Below are positions 49,273 to 57,279 of a DNA stretch of 57,279 bases, in pieces. Each line of letters starts with the position of its first letter. Position 1 is the stretch's first letter. Under the pieces are notes generated by a model. The model did no database searches, was not told where the DNA came from, and saw nothing but the letters and a program-made list of their open reading frames with translations. The stretch is taken from positions 1 through 57,279 of the forward strand of contig JAGWQH010000048.1 of NCBI GenBank assembly GCA_028870115.1, in the 5' to 3' direction. The position numbers and the translations under genes are program-made. Source of the DNA: Candidatus Methylomirabilota bacterium. Its GTDB lineage: Bacteria; Methylomirabilota; Methylomirabilia; Methylomirabilales; Methylomirabilaceae.

Positions 49273-51213
49273 ATGCCTATGCTCGACGAAGAGACTGAAC
49301 TCAAGGTATTCGAGCGTGTCGTAGAGTACCGACCGCCCTCCTCGTGGCGTACATGGCTCTTTGGCCGTCCGCTTGCCAGTGCGGACGCGCCTCACCAGAC
49401 CATCGGCAAGACGATCGGTCTGGCCGTGTTCGCCTCCGACGCGCTGTCATCGACCGCCTATGCCACCGAGGAGATTCTGCTCGTCCTGGCCGCGGTGGGT
49501 GCAGCCGCCTTCGTCTACGCCTTTCCGATCGCCATCGCGATTGTGGCGTTACTGACGATCCTCACCCTCTCGTATGAACAGACCATCCACGCCTATCCGG
49601 GCGGCGGGGGCGCGTATATCGTCGCGCGGGACAATCTTGGCGAGCTCCCTGCCCAGACGGCGGGCGCGGCGCTCCTGACCGATTACATCCTCACGGTATC
49701 CGTCTCTGTCGCGTCGGGTGTGGCCCAGCTTACCTCTGCCTACCCATCCCTCTTCCCCTATCGGGTCATCCTGTCCGTTGTGCTGGTCCTGCTCATCATG
49801 GTGATCAACCTGCGGGGTGTCAAAGAATCCGGCGTAACCTTTTCCATCCCCACCTACTTCTTCCTCGCGATGATATTCTTGACTATCGGGATCGGCTTCT
49901 ACCGCTACATGACGGGGAGCCTTGATGCGGTCGTCAATCCGCCGTCCCTGCGAGCCCCGGAGATGGCCTCGGTGACGCTCTTCTTGATCCTCCATGCCTT
50001 TTCGAACGGCACCACTGCCGTCACGGGGGTGGAGGCCATCTCGAACGGCATCACGGCATTTAAGGAGCCCAGAAGCCACAACGCGGGGATTACGCTGATC
50101 TGGATGTCAGCCGTCCTGGGTACGCTCTTCTTGGGCATCACCTTCCTGGCGGTCAAGGTTGGCACCATCCCCGGGGAGGAGGAGACGGTAATCTCGCAAC
50201 TGGCCCGCACAGTATTCCATGGGCAGGGACTGCTTTATCTGACCACCATCGCAGGCACGACCCTCATCCTGGTCATGGCCGCCAACACGGCCTTTGCCGA
50301 CTTTCCCCGGTTGTGTGCCCTGCATGCCGGCGACGGCTTCCTGCCCCGCCAACTCACCTACCGAGGCAGCCGGCTCGTTTTTTCGCGTGGCATCGTGGTC
50401 CTCGCCCTCATTGCCTCGCTCCTGATCGTGCTGTTCCAGGCCAGCGTGACCGCCCTGATCCCACTGTACGCCATCGGGGTATTCCTCTCCTTCACGCTCT
50501 CGCAGGCCGGCATGGCCCGTCGCTGGCGGAAGGTTGGCCGCCTCGCGCCTGGCCAGGAGGTGCAGGAGCGCGGCTCGACGCTCCGCCATGATCCACGCTG
50601 GGCGTTCAAGATGGGGATTAACGGATTCGGCTCGTTCTGCACGGCAGTCGTGATGCTGGTCTTTACCGTCACCAAGTTCCGCGACGGCGCGTGGATCGTC
50701 GTCCTCCTTGTGCCTGCGATGGTCGTGGTGTTCTTCGCCATCCACCACCACTACCGGGACCTGGCCGCGCACCTGTCGTTGGAGGACTTCGGCGCGCCCC
50801 AGCGCATGTCGCGACATCGGGTGATCATGCCCATCAGCGGCGTCCATCGCGGCACCGTCGCCGCGCTCCGCTACGCCCGATCGCTCTCCGACGACATCAC
50901 GGCGGTCTACGTCTCCATGGATCCGACTGATACCGAGCGGGTGCGTAACAAGTGGGAATGGTGGGGAGAGGGGGTCCGCCTCATCGTCCTGCATTCCCCT
51001 TACCGGCTGTTCCTCGAACCTCTGGTTGGCTACATCGAGGAGATCGCGGCTCAGCGTCAACCCAATGAGACCATCACCATTGTCGTGCCGCAGTTCGTGC
51101 CCCGCCGCCGGTGGCATAACCTCATGCACACTCAAGCCGCCATGTGGTTGCGGATGGCCTTACTCTTTAAACGCGGGGTTGTGGTAACCAACGTCCCCTA
51201 CCAACTCGATTAA
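49273..51213 (+). CDS. KimA-like APC-superfamily potassium importer
   Basis: 646 aa. The N-terminal region (RTWLFGRPL...TIGKTIGLAVFASDALSSTA then YATEEIL) is characteristic of the KimA/YdaO branch of APC permeases, which import K+ with protons. About 12 membrane helices follow up to residue ~475, including YEQTIHAYPGGGGAYIVARD and INLRGVKESG. A cytosolic C-terminal domain follows (HRVIMPISGVHRGTVAALRY...ITIVVPQFVPRRRWHNLMHT); in KimA this part binds c-di-AMP. The adjacent kdp operon supports a potassium role. Other APC substrates are not excluded. Confidence 0.82.
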   Translation: MPMLDEETELKVFERVVEYRPPSSWRTWLFGRPLASADAPHQTIGKTIGLAVFASDALSSTAYATEEILLVLAAVGAAAFVYAFPIAIAIVALLTILTLSYEQTIHAYPGGGGAYIVARDNLGELPAQTAGAALLTDYILTVSVSVASGVAQLTSAYPSLFPYRVILSVVLVLLIMVINLRGVKESGVTFSIPTYFFLAMIFLTIGIGFYRYMTGSLDAVVNPPSLRAPEMASVTLFLILHAFSNGTTAVTGVEAISNGITAFKEPRSHNAGITLIWMSAVLGTLFLGITFLAVKVGTIPGEEETVISQLARTVFHGQGLLYLTTIAGTTLILVMAANTAFADFPRLCALHAGDGFLPRQLTYRGSRLVFSRGIVVLALIASLLIVLFQASVTALIPLYAIGVFLSFTLSQAGMARRWRKVGRLAPGQEVQERGSTLRHDPRWAFKMGINGFGSFCTAVVMLVFTVTKFRDGAWIVVLLVPAMVVVFFAIHHHYRDLAAHLSLEDFGAPQRMSRHRVIMPISGVHRGTVAALRYARSLSDDITAVYVSMDPTDTERVRNKWEWWGEGVRLIVLHSPYRLFLEPLVGYIEEIAAQRQPNETITIVVPQFVPRRRWHNLMHTQAAMWLRMALLFKRGVVVTNVPYQLD

Positions 51214-51234
51214 TCACGATGAGTCAGGAGGACC

Positions 51235-51321
51235 ATGATGCTGGATCTCATCTATGTGAGCTTGGCCCTCGCCTGCTTCGCGCTTTCGTGGGTGCTGATC
51301 AGGCTGTGTGAGCGTCTTTAG
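51235..51321 (+). CDS. 28-aa membrane peptide upstream of kdpF
   Basis: ATG 51235, with CAGGAGG upstream. The product [20 protein letters not shown] then LIRLCERL is a single membrane helix. 17 of 28 residues match the peptide at 49171, with the same M-M-L-D-L start and L-I-R-L-C end. It lies 9 bp before kdpF. It may be a regulatory or assembly peptide of the potassium transporters. Confidence 0.7.
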   Translation: MMLDLIYVSLALACFALSWVLIRLCERL

Positions 51322-51330
51322 GAGAGACCT

Positions 51331-51423
51331 ATGACTGGGCTGTATCTGCTCGGTGGGATTGTGGCGCTTGGCCTGTTGATCTACCTGGTCGTCGCGCTGC
51401 TCAAGCCGGAGGTCTTCTCGTGA
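51331..51423 (+). CDS. kdpF: Potassium-transporting ATPase subunit F
   Basis: 30 aa: [20 protein letters not shown] then [10 protein letters not shown]. This is the single-span KdpF peptide that stabilises the KdpABC complex. AGGAGAG lies upstream. The stop overlaps the kdpA start (GTGA). Confidence 0.92.
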   Translation: MTGLYLLGGIVALGLLIYLVVALLKPEVFS

Positions 51424-53225
51424 CCGCGAACGGTTACGCGCAGTTGGGTCTGTACCTCATGATTCTGGCCGCCCTCGCCGTACCCCTCGGCGCCTACATG
51501 GCCCGCGTCTATGAGGGCCGACCGTTCGGCCTCAATCAACTCCTTGGCCCGCTTGAGCGGTGGATCTATCGCCTCTCTGGGGTCCGGGCTGACGACGAGA
51601 TGCGGTGGCAGACATACGCATGGGCAATGATGCTCTTTAACCTCGCGGGTTTGCTGGTGGTCTATGCCCTCCAGCGGATGCAGGGTCTGCTTCCGCTGAA
51701 TCCGCAGTCGCTTGGAGCCGTTTCGCCCGACTCCGCGTTCAACACCGCCGTCAGCTTTGCTACGAACACCAACTGGCAGGGCTACGGAGGCGAGACCACG
51801 ATGAGCTATCTGACCCAGATGCTCGCGCTCACCGTCCAGAACTTCGTGTCAGCCGCAACCGGCATGGCGGTGCTGGCGGCGTTGATCCGTGGGCTGGCGC
51901 GTCGCTCCACCCAGACGGTCGGGAGCTTTTGGATCGACCTCACCCGTACCATCCTCTACATCCTCCTGCCGCTCTCGATCGTTCTCGCCCTGGCGCTGGC
52001 GTCGCAGGGGGTCGTGCAGACGTTTGGGCCATACGCCAAGGCGAGCGTCGTTCAACCGACTACCTATGATGAACCGGTGACGGATAAAGACGGGAAGCCT
52101 GTGCTCGATGACAAGGGCCGACCAGTGACGAAAAAGGCTGTGTTCACAGAGCAGGTGATCGCACTCGGCCCCGTCGCATCCCAGGTCGCCATCAAGCAAC
52201 TTGGGACCAATGGCGGAGGCTTCTTCAATGTCAACTCGGCGCATCCCTACGAGAACCCGACGCCTCTCTCGAACTTCCTCGAGCTGCTGGCCATCCTGTT
52301 GATCCCTATGGCCCTCTGTCACACCTTCGGGGTCATGGTCAAGGATACGCGCCAGGGCTGGGCCGTCCTCGCGGCCATGACCATCATGTTCGTCGGTCTG
52401 CTCGCCCTCTGCGTCGGCGCTGAGCAAGGCGGAAATCCCCTGCTGACCGGACTGGGGATCGACCAGCATGCCAGCGAACTGCACGCGGGCGGCAACATGG
52501 AAGGGAAGGAGGTCCGCTTCGGCATCGTCAACTCAGCGCTCTGGGCCACCGCCACGACGGCCGCCTCAAACGGCTCGGTGAATGCGATGCACGACTCCTT
52601 CACGCCGCTGGGCGGCCTGGTTCCGATATGGCTGATACAGCTTGGGGAGGTTATTTACGGTGGCGCCGGCTCCGGGCTGTACGGCATGCTGGTCTTCGCC
52701 ATCATCGCCGTATTCGTGGCGGGCCTCATGGTAGGGCGCACACCCGAGTATCTGGGGAAGAAGATCGAGGCCTACGAGATGAAGATGGCCTCCCTGGTGA
52801 TCCTGATCCCGCCCGCCCTGGTGTTGCTTGGCACAGCAGTCGCCGTTGTCACCAGTGGCGGCAAGGCCGGGATCTCAAACCCCGGCGCCCACGGCTTCAG
52901 CGAGATCCTGTACGCCTTTTCGTCGGCCGGCAACAACAACGGAAGCGCCTTTGCCGGGCTCAGCGCCAACACGCCCTTTTATAACATCTCGCTGGGGGTG
53001 GCAATGTTCTTTGCTCGCTACTGGCTGGCCATCCCGACCCTGGCGATCGCGGGGTCGCTTGCCGCCAAGAAGCCTGTTCCGCCCGGCGCGGGGACCCTCC
53101 CCACCCACACGCCCCTCTTCGTGGTGCTTCTCATCAGCGTTGTGGTCATCGTCGGGGCGTTGACGTTTTTCCCGGCGCTCGCCCTGGGACCCATCGTGGA
53201 GCATCTGATTATGATGTCGTCATAG
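51420..53225 (+). CDS. kdpA: Potassium-transporting ATPase subunit A
   Basis: 601 aa from GTG 51420. KdpA is the K+-channel-like subunit of the high-affinity KdpFABC pump. Selectivity loops are visible: [51 protein letters not shown] and [18 protein letters not shown]. The N- and C-terminal membrane helices and length agree with the family. It is coupled with kdpF and lies 14 bp before kdpB. Confidence 0.97.
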   Translation: MTANGYAQLGLYLMILAALAVPLGAYMARVYEGRPFGLNQLLGPLERWIYRLSGVRADDEMRWQTYAWAMMLFNLAGLLVVYALQRMQGLLPLNPQSLGAVSPDSAFNTAVSFATNTNWQGYGGETTMSYLTQMLALTVQNFVSAATGMAVLAALIRGLARRSTQTVGSFWIDLTRTILYILLPLSIVLALALASQGVVQTFGPYAKASVVQPTTYDEPVTDKDGKPVLDDKGRPVTKKAVFTEQVIALGPVASQVAIKQLGTNGGGFFNVNSAHPYENPTPLSNFLELLAILLIPMALCHTFGVMVKDTRQGWAVLAAMTIMFVGLLALCVGAEQGGNPLLTGLGIDQHASELHAGGNMEGKEVRFGIVNSALWATATTAASNGSVNAMHDSFTPLGGLVPIWLIQLGEVIYGGAGSGLYGMLVFAIIAVFVAGLMVGRTPEYLGKKIEAYEMKMASLVILIPPALVLLGTAVAVVTSGGKAGISNPGAHGFSEILYAFSSAGNNNGSAFAGLSANTPFYNISLGVAMFFARYWLAIPTLAIAGSLAAKKPVPPGAGTLPTHTPLFVVLLISVVVIVGALTFFPALALGPIVEHLIMMSS

Positions 53226-53239
53226 TCAGGAGAGATCTG

Positions 53240-55306
53240 ATGGCCGCTCGAGGCAAGGCTCGCTCATTATTCGATCCCGCCATCGTGCGTCAGGCCGTGG
53301 TCGATGCCTTTCGCAAACTCGCGCCGCAGCGCCAGGTGCGCAACCCGGTTATGTTCGTGGTTTATATCGGCTCCATGCTGACAACAGGACTGTTTATCCA
53401 GGCGCTGTTTGGCAGAGGTGAGGCGCCGGTCGGGTTCATCCTGGCGATTTCGGTCTGGCTCTGGTTCACGGTGCTGTTCGCCAACTTCGCCGAGGCGATG
53501 GCCGAGGGGCGGGGCAAGGCGCAGGCGGCATCGCTGCGGAAGGCGCGGCGGGACGTCCAGGCCAAGCTTCTCACGCGTCCCGAGCGGGGCGGCGAGCACA
53601 CGATGGTCCCGGTCACGGCATTGCGGAAGGGTGACGTAGTGCTGGTGGAGGCGGGCGATACGATCCCGGCCGATGGCGAGGTGCTCGAAGGGATCGCCTC
53701 GGTGAACGAGGCGGCGATTACCGGCGAGAGCGCGCCGGTCATCCGCGAGAGCGGTGGTGACCGCAATGCGGTGACCGGAGGGACCCAGGTCCTCTCTGAC
53801 TGGCTGATCGTACGGATTGCGGCGAATCCTGGCGAAGCCTTCCTGGATCGGATGATTGCACTGGTTGAGGGGGCCAAACGTCAGAAGACGCCTAACGAGA
53901 TCGCGCTGGACATCCTGTTGGCGGCATTGACCATCATCTTCTTGCTCGCGACCGCCACCGTGCTGCCGTTCTCGATCTACAGCGCCGAAGCCGCCGGGCA
54001 GGGCAGCCCTGTGACGGTGACGGTCCTCGTTGCGCTGCTCGTCTGCCTGATCCCCACGACCATCGGCGGGCTGCTCTCGGCCATCGGCATTGCCGGGATG
54101 GACCGGATGATTCAGAAAAACGTCATCGCCATGTCAGGGCGCGCCGTGGAGGCCGCCGGTGATGTTGATGTCCTGCTGCTCGACAAGACCGGCACCATCA
54201 CACTCGGCAATCGCCAGGCCACCGCTTTCATGCCGTCGCAGGGGGTCGATGAGCGGGCCCTGGCGGATGCGGCCCAGCTCGCCTCGCTTTCTGACGAGAC
54301 GCCTGAGGGCCGCTCGATTGTTATCCTCGCCAAGGAGCGATATGGCCTTCGGGAGCGCGACCTCCAAACCCTCGGAGCTACCTTTGTTCCGTTCACCGCT
54401 CAGACCAGGATGAGCGGGGTGAGCCTCAACGGCCGCGAGATCCGAAAGGGCGCCGCCGACGCTATCGAGGCGTATGTGAAGCGCCTTCGGGGGAAGTTCC
54501 CGGCGGACATTCGCGCCAAAGTGGACACGATCGCCAAGCAAGGTGCCACCCCGCTGGTGGTCGCTGACGGGGCCAACGTACTCGGTGTCGTGCAGCTCAA
54601 GGACATCGTGAAGGGCGGCATTCGAGAGCGGTTCCTTGAGCTGAGGGGCATGGGGATCAAGACAGTGATGATCACCGGCGACAACCCGCTGACGGCGGCC
54701 GCGATTGCGGCGGAGGCAGGCGTGGATGAGTTTCTGGCTGAGGCGACGCCTGAGGCGAAGCTTACGCTGATCCGCGACTTGCAGGCGCAGGGCCGCCTGG
54801 TGGCGATGACGGGCGATGGGACCAACGATGCCCCGGCGCTCGCCCAGGCGGATGTCGCGGTAGCGATGAATACCGGGACGCAGGCGGCGAAAGAGGCCGG
54901 CAACATGGTGGACCTGGATTCGAACCCGACGAAGCTCCTGGAGGTGGTCGAGACGGGGAAGCAGATGCTCATGACGCGGGGGGCCCTCACGACCTTCAGC
55001 ATCGCCAACGACGTGGCCAAGTACTTCGCGATCATCCCGGCGGCCTTTGCGACCACCTACCCGGCGTTGGGCGCGTTGAACATCATGCGGCTCGCCACGC
55101 CAGCCAGCGCCATCCTCTCGGCCGTCATCTTCAACGCGCTGATCATCGTCGCGCTGATCCCGCTGTCGCTCCGCGGGGTCCGCTATCGGGCGGTCGGCGC
55201 GGCTGCGCTGTTGCGACGCCACCTGTGGATCTACGGGGCTGGGGGGCTCGTGGCGCCGTTCATCGGAATCAAGCTCATCGATCTCTTGCTCCTGGCCTTT
55301 CCCTAA
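53240..55306 (+). CDS. kdpB: Potassium-transporting ATPase ATP-binding subunit B
   Basis: 688 aa P-type ATPase. The phosphorylation motif is [14 protein letters not shown] (Asp about 315). Other motifs: [12 protein letters not shown] (TGES actuator loop), [20 protein letters not shown] (membrane helix with PTTIGG) and [20 protein letters not shown] (hinge). It hydrolyses ATP to drive K+ through KdpA. Complete and without oddities. Confidence 0.98.
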   Translation: MAARGKARSLFDPAIVRQAVVDAFRKLAPQRQVRNPVMFVVYIGSMLTTGLFIQALFGRGEAPVGFILAISVWLWFTVLFANFAEAMAEGRGKAQAASLRKARRDVQAKLLTRPERGGEHTMVPVTALRKGDVVLVEAGDTIPADGEVLEGIASVNEAAITGESAPVIRESGGDRNAVTGGTQVLSDWLIVRIAANPGEAFLDRMIALVEGAKRQKTPNEIALDILLAALTIIFLLATATVLPFSIYSAEAAGQGSPVTVTVLVALLVCLIPTTIGGLLSAIGIAGMDRMIQKNVIAMSGRAVEAAGDVDVLLLDKTGTITLGNRQATAFMPSQGVDERALADAAQLASLSDETPEGRSIVILAKERYGLRERDLQTLGATFVPFTAQTRMSGVSLNGREIRKGAADAIEAYVKRLRGKFPADIRAKVDTIAKQGATPLVVADGANVLGVVQLKDIVKGGIRERFLELRGMGIKTVMITGDNPLTAAAIAAEAGVDEFLAEATPEAKLTLIRDLQAQGRLVAMTGDGTNDAPALAQADVAVAMNTGTQAAKEAGNMVDLDSNPTKLLEVVETGKQMLMTRGALTTFSIANDVAKYFAIIPAAFATTYPALGALNIMRLATPASAILSAVIFNALIIVALIPLSLRGVRYRAVGAAALLRRHLWIYGAGGLVAPFIGIKLIDLLLLAFP

Positions 55307-55345
55307 GTCCAGTCAACGATATTACCAGACAGGGGAGTAGATGGT

Positions 55346-55918
55346 ATGCGTGCGCATTGGCGACCGGCGATCGTCTTGCTGGCGCTCTTCACGATCCTCA
55401 CGGGGCTCGTCTATCCGCTCATCGTCACGGGCGTGGCCCAACAGCTCTTCCCGAGTCAGGCCAATGGCAGCCTCATCGTTCAGTCAGGCCAAACCGTGGG
55501 CTCCGCCCTCATCGGGCAGCCGTTTGACGACCCTAGGTACTTCTGGGGACGGCCCTCGGCCACAGCGCCGTTCCCATACAATGCCGGGGCCTCCTCAGGT
55601 TCCAACCTCGGCCCAACGAATGAGACGTTACGGAAGGCTATCCAGTTGCGCGTTGAGACCCTGCGCGCGGCCGACCAAAACAACCAGACCCCTATCCCCG
55701 TAGATCTGGTCACGGCGTCAGCCAGTGGACTGGACCCGCACATCAGTCCGGCTAGCGCACTCTATCAGGTCCGGCGGGTCGCCAGGGCGCGCGGACGAGA
55801 CGAAGCCACGGTGCGCCGCCTCGTCGAGCAGCATATCGAAGGGCGCCAGCTCGGCATCTTGGGCGAGCCGCGAGTCAACGTGCTACAATTAAATGTGGCG
55901 TTGGATACCATGCGATAG
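55346..55918 (+). CDS. kdpC: Potassium-transporting ATPase subunit C
   Basis: 190 aa. One N-terminal membrane helix ([20 protein letters not shown]) is followed by a periplasmic domain with [57 protein letters not shown] and [20 protein letters not shown]. KdpC helps ATP binding and K+ affinity. It follows kdpB by 39 bp. Confidence 0.96.
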   Translation: MRAHWRPAIVLLALFTILTGLVYPLIVTGVAQQLFPSQANGSLIVQSGQTVGSALIGQPFDDPRYFWGRPSATAPFPYNAGASSGSNLGPTNETLRKAIQLRVETLRAADQNNQTPIPVDLVTASASGLDPHISPASALYQVRRVARARGRDEATVRRLVEQHIEGRQLGILGEPRVNVLQLNVALDTMR

Positions 55919-55946
55919 CACGGATGACCTGTGAGTCGTGACTGTC

Positions 55947-57279
55947 ATGCCCGAACATCGACCAGACCCGGATGCTCTGCTGGCTCGCGTAAAGGAAGAA
56001 GCGGCGCGTGAGAAGCGCGGGAGATTGAAGGTCTTCCTGGGCGCAGCCGCGGGTGTCGGCAAGACTTACGCCATGCTTGAAGCCGCTCGCGAACAGCGCG
56101 TTGAGGGCGTGGATGTCGTGGCCGGCTGGGTGGAAACCCACGGCCGACCCGAGACCGAGGCGCTCCTTGAGGGGCTCAAGGTGCTGCCGCCTCGCCGCCT
56201 CGAGTACCGCGACGCCACGCTTGTGGAGTTCGACCTGGATGGCGCGCTCGCCCGCCGCCCCACGGTAATCCTGGTCGATGAGCTGGCGCATACCAACGCA
56301 CCGGGCACCCGACACGCGAAGCGCTGGCAGGACGTTATGGAACTGCTCGACGCCGGGATCCACGTCTACACCACGCTGAATGTCCAACACCTCGAGAGCC
56401 TCAACGACGTCGTCACCAAGATTACTGGGACAGTCGTGCGCGAAACGATTCCCGACTCGGTCATCGAGCAGGCCGATGAAATCGAGTTGATCGACCTGCC
56501 CCCCGACGACCTGCTCCAGCGTCTCAAGGAAGGCAAGGTCTACGTCCCGGAGTTGGCGAAGGAGGCGATCGACAACTTCTTCCGGAAAGGCAATCTGACC
56601 GCGCTTCGGGAACTGGCCCTCCGGCGCACGGCCGACCGAGTGGACGCGCAGATGCGCGCCTATATGAGTGATCAGGCCATCCCCACGACTTGGCCCGTCA
56701 CGGAGCGGCTGATGGTCCTGGTCAGTCCGAGTCCCCATGCGGCCCAGACCGTCCGGGCCGCCAAGCGGATGGCGGCGGCGCTGCGAGCGGAATGGATCGC
56801 GGTGTATGTTGAGACGTCCGCGCATGCGCGGCTCAACGAGGCGGACCGCAGGCGTGTCGGCGAGACGCTCCGGCTGGCTGAGGCGCTTGGGGCGGAGGCG
56901 GTGACCTTAAGCGGGGTGCGGGCCAATGAGAGTGAGGAGGTCCTGCGGTACGCCAAAGCGCGTAACGTCACCAAGATCATCCTGGGGAAGCCGAGCCGCT
57001 CCCTGTGGAGGCGGATCACGGCAGGTTCCATCGTGGACGCCCTGATGCGCGGCAGTGGCGACATCGATATCTATGTTATCAGTCGGGTGGGGGCTCCGCT
57101 CGTGCCGGTTGCCAGGGTGGAGCGAGCCCATGAGATGGACTGGTCAACCTACGGCCGCGCCACGGCCGTCGTCGCATTCTGCACGGCGGTGGCGTGGCTG
57201 ATGTTTCCGTATTTCGGACTCTCCAATTTGATCATGGTGTACCTGCTCGGGGTGACCGGCGTCGCCGCCCGCTCCGGCC
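55947..57279 (+). CDS. kdpD: Potassium sensor histidine kinase KdpD, 3' end outside window
   Basis: The first 444 residues are visible from ATG 55947 (an in-frame GTG lies 9 nt earlier). The KdpD domain has Walker A GAAAGVGKTYAML (about residue 31) and ILVDELAHTNAPGTRHAKRW. A USP-like domain follows (LMVLVSPSPHAAQTVRAAKR), then the first membrane helices begin (TAVVAFCTAVAWLMFPYFGL). The kinase half and kdpE lie beyond the window. It responds to K+ limitation and turns on kdpFABC through KdpE. Confidence 0.95.
   Translation, partial: MPEHRPDPDALLARVKEEAAREKRGRLKVFLGAAAGVGKTYAMLEAAREQRVEGVDVVAGWVETHGRPETEALLEGLKVLPPRRLEYRDATLVEFDLDGALARRPTVILVDELAHTNAPGTRHAKRWQDVMELLDAGIHVYTTLNVQHLESLNDVVTKITGTVVRETIPDSVIEQADEIELIDLPPDDLLQRLKEGKVYVPELAKEAIDNFFRKGNLTALRELALRRTADRVDAQMRAYMSDQAIPTTWPVTERLMVLVSPSPHAAQTVRAAKRMAAALRAEWIAVYVETSAHARLNEADRRRVGETLRLAEALGAEAVTLSGVRANESEEVLRYAKARNVTKIILGKPSRSLWRRITAGSIVDALMRGSGDIDIYVISRVGAPLVPVARVERAHEMDWSTYGRATAVVAFCTAVAWLMFPYFGLSNLIMVYLLGVTGVAARSG

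Noticed and set aside
1-57279. CRISPR arrays, tRNA or rRNA genes
   Set aside because: No regular spaced repeats and no recognisable tRNA or rRNA segments were seen on either strand.

Overview
The window looks like chromosomal DNA of a GC-rich diderm bacterium. It carries single-copy housekeeping genes (gatCAB, pcrA/uvrD, recD2, iscX, nfuA, a complete kdpFABC with kdpD), Sec-type signal peptides and many short palindromic repeats that have entered coding regions. The repeat types and the methanethiol-oxidase/SCO pair would fit an NC10-like (Methylomirabilis-type) organism, but that is a guess from style, not a demonstrated assignment.

Layout. (1) 1-6672, minus strand: a compact operon pcrA/uvrD - CDF metal exporter - gatC - gatA - FxLYD protein - gamma-glutamylcyclotransferase - gatB (cut by the window edge). 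(2) 6.7-16.3 kb: an accessory zone. It holds an orphan ribbon-helix-helix antitoxin, a 1018-aa membrane protein of unknown function bracketed by a second, decayed copy of the antitoxin promoter and 5' end, two secreted proteins, one intact AbrB/PIN toxin-antitoxin pair, a DUF4143 ATPase, and many gene fragments (VapBC, DinB, Uma2, MNT nucleotidyltransferase, an 88-aa orphan family). (3) 16.4-39.6 kb: a defence island. On the minus strand, in transcription order, it runs WYL regulator - small HTH - AddB-like nuclease - AddA-like helicase/nuclease - truncated orphan ORF - [break] - C-terminal half of brxC - AlbA_2/GHKL ATPase - pglX - four-helix-bundle protein - pglZ - brxL. The break (28.26-31.3 kb) holds a fragment of a type III methyltransferase, a tyrosine-recombinase remnant and, on the plus strand, a decayed restriction-modification unit (C5 methyltransferase lacking its recognition domain, an intact HNH nuclease, a frameshifted HNH nuclease). 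brxA, brxB and the ATPase half of brxC are not in the window, so the BREX system is probably inactive or incomplete here. (4) 39.9-46.7 kb: coiled-coil protein, higBA with a probable leaderless mRNA, DksA-like protein, recD2, iscX, Fe/Mn superoxide dismutase, nfuA, and an MNT-HEPN pair. (5) 46.8-48.9 kb: mtoX-like methanethiol oxidase with a SCO-family partner. (6) 49.2-57.3 kb: potassium uptake, with a KimA-like APC transporter flanked by two related 28-aa membrane peptides, then kdpF-A-B-C-D (kdpD runs off the end).

Themes. Three things recur. Toxin-antitoxin and nucleotidyltransferase fragments are scattered at 7-16 kb and again at 40-41.5 kb, with homologous pieces in both places. Short interspersed repeats lie in frame inside pcrA, pglX, recD2 and the SCO gene. 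The defence island appears to be an AddAB-plus-BREX locus broken by insertion and deletion. The best candidates for something undescribed are the 1018-aa periplasmic-binding-like/8-TM protein, the possible functional union of an AddAB-type nuclease with BREX under one WYL regulator, and the paired 28-aa membrane peptides around the potassium importer.
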